A stretch of DNA of 6,752 bases, from NCBI GenBank assembly GCA_026418655.1, contig JAOAAW010000096.1, forward strand, positions 1-6,752, given 5' to 3'. Below are positions 1-5,599 of this stretch, piece by piece; positions within the stretch are counted from its first letter, which is position 1, and each line of letters opens with the position of its first letter. The notes beneath the pieces were generated by a model. That model did not search any database. It was not told the DNA's origin and saw nothing but the letters and a program-made list of their open reading frames with translations. Made by a program: the position numbers and the translations under genes. This DNA is from a bacterium (GTDB taxonomy: Bacteria > Ratteibacteria > UBA8468 > B48-G9 > DTJG01).

Positions 1-306
1 TATACTGACCTTTCATTCACTGTGAATATAGCAGACCTTGAGAAAGCATATGAAATTTCCAGAAAATTAGGCGAAGAATTGAAGTGCAAAAATGTAACAT
101 CAGATAGCAATATTGCAAAAATCACTGTGATTGGACTTGGAATGATGAACCATCCAGGTGTTGCAGCAAGAATGTTTAAAGCCCTGGCAGATGCCGGTGT
201 TAACATTGAAATGATAAGCACTTCGGAGATAAAAATCTCCTGCATCATAAGAAAGGAAGAAGGCCATAAAGCACTAAAAGCAGTGCATCAAGAATTTATC
301 AAATAG
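1..306 (+). CDS. lysC: Aspartate kinase, C-terminal fragment (regulatory ACT domains)
   Basis: The reading frame is open from base 1 and ends at TAG 304-306, giving the last 101 residues of a protein whose catalytic part lies outside the window. Aspartate kinase phosphorylates L-aspartate with ATP, the first step of the cytosolic pathway to lysine, threonine, methionine and, in most bacteria, diaminopimelate. The first ~27 residues (TDLSFTV, then a helix) match the end of the first ACT domain. Visible residues ~39-101 form the second ACT domain, with the characteristic GLGMMNHPGVAARMF stretch and the family hallmark MISTSEIKIS. In this family these domains bind lysine and/or threonine for feedback inhibition. 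The GTG at 22 is an internal valine codon, because family homology continues upstream of it. The gene converges on the nucleotidylyltransferase with only three bases between stop codons. The family call is very secure; which effector amino acid it senses cannot be read from this fragment. Confidence 0.95.
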   Translation, partial: YTDLSFTVNIADLEKAYEISRKLGEELKCKNVTSDSNIAKITVIGLGMMNHPGVAARMFKALADAGVNIEMISTSEIKISCIIRKEEGHKALKAVHQEFIK

Positions 307-309
307 AGG

Positions 310-1320
310 TTAAAACAAGGATTCTTCCTCAGCCATTAAACTTACTTGAGAAGCATCCCCAAGATTAATTTTTTGAAGATTGCCTGCGAGAAATGCTGAA
401 TATCCAATTACAGAATCAGTTAGAACAACATTTTTAACATTTGCATTATCATTGATAATACTGTTCTGGACTATGACATTAGACATGCTCACATTCCTGC
501 CTATTGAAACAAATGGGCCAACAACACAATTTCTCAATTGTGCTGACGGGTCAATAAACACAGGTTCATTGATAACAACTGTTGGAAGAGAGCCAACAGA
601 GGGCCTGTTCTTTTCAAGAAGATATCTGTTGGTTTCAAGCAGGGTTTCAGGTTTTCCACAGTCAAGCCAGACCTTTGCAGGAATACCTATTATTTTTTCT
701 CCTTTTTCTATCATCATTTCTATTGCATCTGTGAGTTGAAACTCATTTTTTGTTCTTCTATCTTGAGTTATGAGTTCTTGGAGACAATCGAAAAGAAGCC
801 GGCTGTTTTCAAAAAAATACACACCACAAAGAGCAAGATTGGAAATAAAAGATTGTGGTTTTTCAACAACCTTTGTAATTATACCTGTACCATCTGTAAC
901 TGCAACCCCGAATCTTCTAGGATCTTCCACCTCTTTCAGTACTATCCAACTAATACCATCCTTTATCAGTTCTTTTGTATCTGCTTCAACAAGGGTATCA
1001 CCTAGATTTATAAAAACAGGCCCTTTTACATATTGGGCAGCAAGAGAAATAGCATAACCCAGACCCAAGAATTCTTCCTGTCTGACAAAAATAGCATCTA
1101 TCGCCTGATAATTTTTCTGAACAAATTCAACAATTTTATTTCCTAAATGTCCCGTAATAAAAATTATTCTTTTTATACCGAGAGATTGCACATAATCAAT
1201 CAGATAACCAAGAATTGGCTTACCTGCGACAGGCAAAAGTACCTTTGGCAAAGTAAAAGTATGTGGTTGAAGCCTCTTACCAATTCCAGCAACGGGAAGA
1301 ATACCTGTTATCTCATCCAT
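310..1320 (-). CDS. Sugar-1-phosphate nucleotidylyltransferase (RmlA-like) with left-handed beta-helix tail
   Basis: This 336-residue cytosolic enzyme should couple a sugar 1-phosphate to an NTP, releasing pyrophosphate and forming an NDP-sugar. Residues 6-36 carry the nucleotide-binding signature (GILPVAGIGKRL, then LPKVLLPVAGKPIL), with the catalytic-type Arg16 and Lys26. Gly107-Asp108 is the metal-binding region, VVEKP 151-155 and FQLTDA 194-199 line the sugar site, and WLDCGKPETLLETNRYLL at 218-235 ends the catalytic domain. Residues ~250-312 show spaced hexapeptide-like repeats (FIDPSA, VVGPFVSIG, SVIGYSAF), a short left-handed beta-helix. The layout resembles long-type glucose-1-phosphate thymidylyltransferases, but a UTP- or GTP-using enzyme is also possible, so no symbol is given. 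ATG 1320 is the only credible start: the signature begins a few residues in, and no ATG, GTG or TTG lies in frame before an upstream stop at 1363-1365. There is no Shine-Dalgarno sequence; a consensus extended -10 ends 9 bases upstream. Confidence 0.92.
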   Translation of the reverse strand: MDEITGILPVAGIGKRLQPHTFTLPKVLLPVAGKPILGYLIDYVQSLGIKRIIFITGHLGNKIVEFVQKNYQAIDAIFVRQEEFLGLGYAISLAAQYVKGPVFINLGDTLVEADTKELIKDGISWIVLKEVEDPRRFGVAVTDGTGIITKVVEKPQSFISNLALCGVYFFENSRLLFDCLQELITQDRRTKNEFQLTDAIEMMIEKGEKIIGIPAKVWLDCGKPETLLETNRYLLEKNRPSVGSLPTVVINEPVFIDPSAQLRNCVVGPFVSIGRNVSMSNVIVQNSIINDNANVKNVVLTDSVIGYSAFLAGNLQKINLGDASQVSLMAEEESLF

Positions 1321-1329
1321 TGCGTAATA

Positions 1330-1338
1330 ATTATAGCA
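1330..1338 (-). promoter_or_regulatory. Extended -10 promoter for the nucleotidylyltransferase gene (leaderless type)
   Basis: On the minus strand the motif TGCTATAAT reads from 1338 to 1330, an exact match to the sigma-70 extended -10 consensus TGnTATAAT. Nine bases (1329-1321) separate it from ATG 1320, so a start site 6-8 bases past the hexamer would leave a leader of roughly 1-3 bases. No good -35 box is seen at the usual spacing, which fits an extended -10 promoter. The motif match is direct observation; activity and start site are inference. Confidence 0.65.
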
Positions 1339-1365
1339 TGCTATGAAGAAATAGAATATAGTTTA

Positions 1366-1374
1366 TGGTATAAT
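1366..1374 (+). promoter_or_regulatory. Extended -10 promoter for the nitrilase gene (leaderless type)
   Basis: TGGTATAAT at 1366-1374 matches the extended -10 consensus TGnTATAAT exactly. Only seven bases (1375-1381) lie between the hexamer and ATG 1382, so transcription should begin at about the A of the start codon. No Shine-Dalgarno sequence precedes the ATG, and no recognisable -35 box lies 16-18 bases upstream of the hexamer. The divergent promoter's -10 hexamer is 33 bp away, so two polymerases could probably not occupy both promoters at once. Confidence 0.65.
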
Positions 1375-1381
1375 CGTTTTC

Positions 1382-2809
1382 ATGGCTGAATATTCAAAAC
1401 AATGGAACTTTAAGCAGGAACTTGATGATACGTGGGAAGCAATATCTGAAAAAGAGTTTGTTATAGAAAGAAAATCAGGTTTACTAACAATTGAGAATTC
1501 TGTTGATAAGGATGCTCCTGTATATCTGAGACCCTGCTCGATTTATGGAGATAGAATGGACATACATCTGGCGGATCTTGGTGAAAAATCAGGAATTTTT
1601 ATCTGTGGCTTTCTGGCAGGGTTTGAGTATATAAATCTCGTCGTTGACCACAAAAAAGGTAACGTTCAAGTATTCACGCACGAATTTCACAAAAAACAAC
1701 CAAGGTTTTCAACTGCATTTGCTGCAAAAAAAATTAAGACAATAACGCTCATCAGAAATCAGGACACACTACCCGGTCTTTCTTACGAAGGTTGCAGAGT
1801 GAATATTTTGATTAACAATAGCAATGTTGGAGAAATCAGACATATTGACTTCCTTCCTGAATGTCTTTTTATGTTCGGGCTGAAAACAAAGGGTAAAATA
1901 GCAATTGCAGGATTCTCAATATCAGGAAAACGCAGACCAAGGCCTGAATATCTTGAAATTGGAATATGGCAACAATCTATAAAACGGACAATAAGAGAAA
2001 ATGTTGACAGTCTTATTGAAGGAGTTAAAAAAGCAGCTTCTGAAAATGTACAGATTCTGGTAACACCTGAAACAAGTTTAACTGGTCTGAGAATAAGTGA
2101 GGAGTTAAATGATAGAAACTTGATTCAAACAGAACTTATGAGATTTCAGAAAGCCATATCAAAAATTAAGAATGCACCTTACACTCTGATAGGATATCCG
2201 GAATGGATTCCAGGTAAACCTGTTGAAGGTTCCACAATTGATATGGTCAAAATTAATTGCCACAGATTTGTTCGACCAGATGGAACACTTGGTCCAATGA
2301 TGGCCAAGGTTCATTCATGTGAAGAAGGTTTCTGGCATGGTAGAAACTATAATCTCCAGAAGGTTTGCAACACAGAAGTAGCGGTTGGTATCTGTCATGA
2401 TGCACATTATCAGGATGTCTGGGCAGTTGGTGTAATGGCAGGAGCCAGATTATGTTTACATCCAGCAGCAGGAGGAACACCACATGGAAAAATTCCTGAA
2501 ATCCTTAATGGGATGCGTAATCTTGGAACAAGCCTTGATGCTTTCTGGATAAGGGTTAATGCGGGAGGGGGTTCAGCAATTGTTTATCCGTGCAAAAATA
2601 GAAAACAGCCAGAAACGATTCTGGCTGTCCCCGATGATCTTACAGAAAGGAACCCATCATATCCTGATTATACTTATATGGGCGATATGTTTACGAAGGC
2701 AAGGATACGGTTATGGGATGCAACAGGCTGTTATCCACTAAGAACATTGAGAAGCGGTAAGAAATACAATATATGGAAAAAACTCATTCCTAGAATTCAA
2801 GAAGTTTAG
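1382..2809 (+). CDS. Nitrilase-superfamily carbon-nitrogen hydrolase with an N-terminal beta-rich domain
   Basis: The protein has 475 residues, against roughly 260-350 for a simple nitrilase-fold enzyme. Residues ~185-475 form the hydrolase domain with the complete Glu-Lys-Cys triad: Glu230 in VTPETSLTG, Lys309 in MMAKVHS and Cys338 in VGICHDAH; Glu314/Glu315 fit the extra conserved Glu after the Lys motif. Such enzymes cleave amides, nitriles or carbamoyl groups through a thioester on the Cys. Residues 1-180 match no family I can name. They show alternating hydrophobic strands and glycine turns and end in KIAIAGFSISG, which suggests a concanavalin/LamG-like beta sandwich; that is inference from pattern only. 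No signal peptide or membrane segment is visible, so it is probably cytosolic. ATG 1382 is the first start codon after an in-frame stop at 1352-1354 and has no Shine-Dalgarno sequence. A histidine follows the catalytic Cys, where an aromatic residue is usual. The substrate is unknown. Confidence 0.88.
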   Translation: MAEYSKQWNFKQELDDTWEAISEKEFVIERKSGLLTIENSVDKDAPVYLRPCSIYGDRMDIHLADLGEKSGIFICGFLAGFEYINLVVDHKKGNVQVFTHEFHKKQPRFSTAFAAKKIKTITLIRNQDTLPGLSYEGCRVNILINNSNVGEIRHIDFLPECLFMFGLKTKGKIAIAGFSISGKRRPRPEYLEIGIWQQSIKRTIRENVDSLIEGVKKAASENVQILVTPETSLTGLRISEELNDRNLIQTELMRFQKAISKIKNAPYTLIGYPEWIPGKPVEGSTIDMVKINCHRFVRPDGTLGPMMAKVHSCEEGFWHGRNYNLQKVCNTEVAVGICHDAHYQDVWAVGVMAGARLCLHPAAGGTPHGKIPEILNGMRNLGTSLDAFWIRVNAGGGSAIVYPCKNRKQPETILAVPDDLTERNPSYPDYTYMGDMFTKARIRLWDATGCYPLRTLRSGKKYNIWKKLIPRIQEV

Positions 2810-2814
2810 GAATG
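2777..2814 (-). terminator. Intrinsic terminator of the PBP2-rodA-radical SAM operon, spanning both stop codons
   Basis: CATTCCTA (2785-2792) and TAGGAATG (2807-2814) form a perfect 8-bp inverted repeat with a 14-base loop. Read on the minus strand, the hairpin is followed after two bases by six consecutive Ts (2782-2777), the layout of a Rho-independent terminator for the radical SAM operon. In the plus direction the following bases are CTTTATAGCG, a poor T tract, so termination of the nitrilase transcript here would be weaker. The stem has only three G-C pairs and the loop is large, so efficiency is uncertain. The 3' arm contains the nitrilase TAG, and the opposite strand contains most of the radical SAM TAA. 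Confidence 0.6.
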
Positions 2815-4515
2815 CTTTATAGCGTCATAAAATTTCTGTCTCAAAAAATACAACCTTTCAAACGGCAGAGATGCCTTTATATGTTTCCACCTATTACATA
2901 CAAAAGGCTTATCACCAAGATAATCATCAAAATTAATCAAATTTTTTTCCATTGCATCCTGCCAACGACTAAAATTGAAATATTCTGACCAGTTTTCCAT
3001 CTTGCCACCTGACTTCCACACATACTCAATGACCCCGGCAAGTTTTCTGTTCCCTCTTGAAAGTAAACACTCTATAGTACTCATTTCATAAGAATGAAAT
3101 TTAAGAGAAACATAATGATTTTTTGAAAAATCTTTTATGAGTTTCTGTTTCATTTGTGAGTATTTTTCACAATCAGGAAATTTCTCGCATTGGAATGGTG
3201 TATGAGGTTTGGGAACAAATACATTGAAGGCACATTTGACGCTAATTATATTTGAAATTTTTCTGATCAATTTTTCTATCTCTTCAATTGTCTCATCTGT
3301 TTCGCCGGGTAGGCCCAGAATGAAATATAATTTAATTTGTCTCCAGCCAGATTTTTTTGCTGCACTTGCAAGAGTCAGCAATTTATCATCTGAAATTGGT
3401 TTACCTATGTGTTTTCTTAGACTTTCTCCTGTTTCAGGGGCAAAGGTCAATCCTGTCCTTCTTACCTGACTTATCTCATTTGCCAGATGGAATGAAAAAC
3501 TATCTATCCTCAAAGAAGGAAACGAAATTGCAACATTTGTATCTTTGAATTTATCGGTCAAACCTCTCACAATCTTCTCCATTTCTGGATGGTCTGCTGC
3601 TGAAAATGAGAGAAGAGAAATTTCTTCATAGCCAGTGTTTTTGTAGGCTTCCAGGGCAATTTCAATAATCTTTTCAGGGCTTCTTTTTCTTACGGGCTTC
3701 CAGCAAAACCCACCCTGGCAGAAAAGACAACCCTGAGGACAACCTCTCATAATTTCAATAGATAAACGATCATGTACGATTTCACATAGCGGTACAATCC
3801 ATCTTACAGGAAACGGTGCATTTTCAAAATCTTCTACTACACGTCTTTCTATCTGTGATGGAATGCCATGAATTTTTGGCTTAACACTTTCATCTTCAAC
3901 AGCATGGTATAATGGAGGAACATATATACCCTTGATTCTGGCAAGCCCCTTTAAAATTTTTTCTCTTGACAACCCTTTTAATCCTTTATAAGTTTCAATA
4001 AGTTCTATTATTACTTCTTCTGCTTCGCCTACTATCCAGACATCAATAAACTCAGAAAGAGACTCGGGATGAAATGAACAGCTACCACCAGCAATAATTA
4101 TCGGCTCTTTCTCTTTGCGATCAGAAGAATAAATTGGTATGCCTGCAAGTGCCAAAAGATTTAATACATTAGTATAATTCAACTCTGAAGAGATGCTAAA
4201 CCCAACGAAATCAAAGTCTTTTAGGGGTTTTTTTGATTCAAGAGTGAATAAAAATGTGTCGGTGTTTCGCAAAATTTGTTCAAAGTCATTTTGTGGAACA
4301 AAGAACCTTTCACATGCAACGTCTTTAATATTATTGATAATGTCATACAAAATTCTTATCCCAAGATTTGACATTCCTACTTCATATATATCGGGATATC
4401 CAATGGCTATCTTAATAAGAGCATTTTCAGTATCAGGATGTAGGGAATTTATCTCGTTGTTGAGATAAACGACTGGTTTTTGGATGGAGCAAAGAATATC
4501 TTCAAGATTGACCAT
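2806..4515 (-). CDS. Radical SAM protein of the TIGR03960 type (B12-binding-like N-terminus), function unknown
   Basis: This 569-residue protein has an N-terminal cobalamin-binding-like Rossmann region (~30-180; YPDIYEVGMSNLG at 40-52, FVGFSIS 103-109, IAGGSCSFHPE 141-151) but no visible DxHxxG motif for base-off B12 binding. The radical SAM core follows, with the [4Fe-4S] ligands Cys259, Cys263 and Cys266 in CPQGCLFC, then LTFAPETGESLRKHIGK at 356-372 and FILGLPGETDETI at 398-410. I recognise the whole as the uncharacterised TIGR03960 family, which in many bacteria lies beside shape genes or RNase G and is paired with or fused to a DUF2344 (TIGR03936) domain. Neither that fusion nor a separate downstream partner is present here. 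The start lies three bases after the rodA stop, with no clear Shine-Dalgarno sequence, so coupling to rodA translation is likely. The stop codon overlaps the convergent nitrilase stop by two bases. The family call is strong; the reaction is unknown. Confidence 0.9.
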   Translation of the reverse strand: MVNLEDILCSIQKPVVYLNNEINSLHPDTENALIKIAIGYPDIYEVGMSNLGIRILYDIINNIKDVACERFFVPQNDFEQILRNTDTFLFTLESKKPLKDFDFVGFSISSELNYTNVLNLLALAGIPIYSSDRKEKEPIIIAGGSCSFHPESLSEFIDVWIVGEAEEVIIELIETYKGLKGLSREKILKGLARIKGIYVPPLYHAVEDESVKPKIHGIPSQIERRVVEDFENAPFPVRWIVPLCEIVHDRLSIEIMRGCPQGCLFCQGGFCWKPVRKRSPEKIIEIALEAYKNTGYEEISLLSFSAADHPEMEKIVRGLTDKFKDTNVAISFPSLRIDSFSFHLANEISQVRRTGLTFAPETGESLRKHIGKPISDDKLLTLASAAKKSGWRQIKLYFILGLPGETDETIEEIEKLIRKISNIISVKCAFNVFVPKPHTPFQCEKFPDCEKYSQMKQKLIKDFSKNHYVSLKFHSYEMSTIECLLSRGNRKLAGVIEYVWKSGGKMENWSEYFNFSRWQDAMEKNLINFDDYLGDKPFVCNRWKHIKASLPFERLYFLRQKFYDAIKHS

Positions 4516-4518
4516 TTT

Positions 4519-5598
4519 TCAGAAGAGAGTGATATTCTTCCACAGGTTATAAATTGTCGCAACACAAATGAAACTTACAATTAAAGCAGACCCGCCATAA
4601 CTTAGAAAAGGTAGAGGAATCCCCGCCACCGGTAAAATTCCGCATGCCATTCCTATATTTACAAAAATTTGTATAAGAAACATCACCATAATTCCTGTAC
4701 CGACAAGTCTTCCAAATGAATCCTGAGTTGTTAACGTAATTTTCAATACCTGATTTAAGAAAACATAATAAAGGAAAAGTAAAACCAATACTCCAACAAG
4801 CCCAAATTCTTCGGCAAGAAGACAGAAGATAAAATCTGTATGGAATTCGGGCAGGAAAGCAAGTTTCGTTTGTGTACCTTTCAGAAATCCTTTTCCAATA
4901 ATTCCACCGGAACCAATTGTTATCTTTGACTGAAGAATGTTATAACCTTTACCAAGAGGATCCTTCCATGGATTTAAAAAAATGATTAATCTCTGTTTCT
5001 GATAATCCTTTAATCCCATCCATAGAACAGGACTCAGAAGAATCCCCACAAACAGCAAAATCAAAAGATGTTTTCTCTTTGCTCCTGCAAGATACGCCAT
5101 GGAGAAAAAAATCATAATGAACAAAAACGCAGTTCCAAGATTTGGTTGAATGAGTATAAGGAAAAATGGAATCCCTGTTATCAGGACACCCCCCAAAAGG
5201 GTTGTAAATCTCTGCATATCTCGTATTGAAAAATATCTCGCCAGAACAACAATCAATACAAACTTTGCAAATTCAGAAGGTTGAAAATTGAACCATCCTA
5301 TCTTCAACCATCTTCCAGCTCTACCGGTACCAACTGCAAGAACCAGAAGTAAAAGAATAAGTGTAACAAAATATAAAATATGAGCAAGCTTATGCCAGTG
5401 TCTATAATCAAAATTTTTCAATGTAACAAATATCAATATTGCAAAAATCAACCACAGAAATTGCTTTATATAAACAGGTACAGAGATTGAAACTGGAGAT
5501 ATACTTCTGGATGCGCTGTAGAGTAATAATAATCCAAGTGCAGCAAGTATAGCAGTAACAATCAACAAATTTTTACCGGGATTGTTTCCTTTATCCAT
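4519..5598 (-). CDS. rodA: RodA, SEDS-family peptidoglycan glycosyltransferase
   Basis: RodA is the inner-membrane polymerase of lateral wall synthesis, joining lipid II units into glycan strands with PBP2. From ATG 5598 it has 359 residues, the usual family length, and about ten hydrophobic membrane segments. SEDS motifs are intact: GRWLKIGWFNFQPSEFAK (residues 95-112), PNLGTA (152-157), LPEFHTDFIF (249-258) with the probable catalytic Asp255, and IPLPFLSYGGSAL (327-339) near the C-terminus. LPEFHTDFIF and its position after PBP2 favour RodA over FtsW. An ATG at 5622 would add eight residues (MAVRGLNK) and overlap PBP2 by 23 bases. I prefer 5598, because it lies one base past the PBP2 stop, is preceded by AGGGG 10 bases upstream, and places the first membrane segment close to the N-terminus; no Shine-Dalgarno sequence precedes 5622. 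Translation is probably coupled to PBP2. Confidence 0.95.
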   Translation of the reverse strand: MDKGNNPGKNLLIVTAILAALGLLLLYSASRSISPVSISVPVYIKQFLWLIFAILIFVTLKNFDYRHWHKLAHILYFVTLILLLLVLAVGTGRAGRWLKIGWFNFQPSEFAKFVLIVVLARYFSIRDMQRFTTLLGGVLITGIPFFLILIQPNLGTAFLFIMIFFSMAYLAGAKRKHLLILLFVGILLSPVLWMGLKDYQKQRLIIFLNPWKDPLGKGYNILQSKITIGSGGIIGKGFLKGTQTKLAFLPEFHTDFIFCLLAEEFGLVGVLVLLFLYYVFLNQVLKITLTTQDSFGRLVGTGIMVMFLIQIFVNIGMACGILPVAGIPLPFLSYGGSALIVSFICVATIYNLWKNITLF

Positions 5599-5599
5599 T

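Noticed and set aside
271..286. GCACT/AGTGC hairpin as a terminator for the minus-strand nucleotidylyltransferase
   Set aside because: The stem is only five base pairs, and on the minus strand it is followed by TTTATGG rather than a real T tract. It lies within the ACT-domain coding sequence and could be chance.
22..306. GTG at 22 as the start of a small ACT-domain protein
   Set aside because: The frame is open to base 1 and TDLSFTV upstream continues the aspartate kinase homology, so the GTG is an internal valine codon.
380..1057. Plus-strand open frames opposite the nucleotidylyltransferase
   Set aside because: Several overlapping frames with low-complexity translations and no initiation signals lie over a gene with full family motifs on the other strand.
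1336..1341. GCATGC palindrome between the divergent promoters as an operator
   Set aside because: Six bases are too short for a regulator site, and part of it simply forms the TGn of the minus-strand extended -10. No longer dyad surrounds it.
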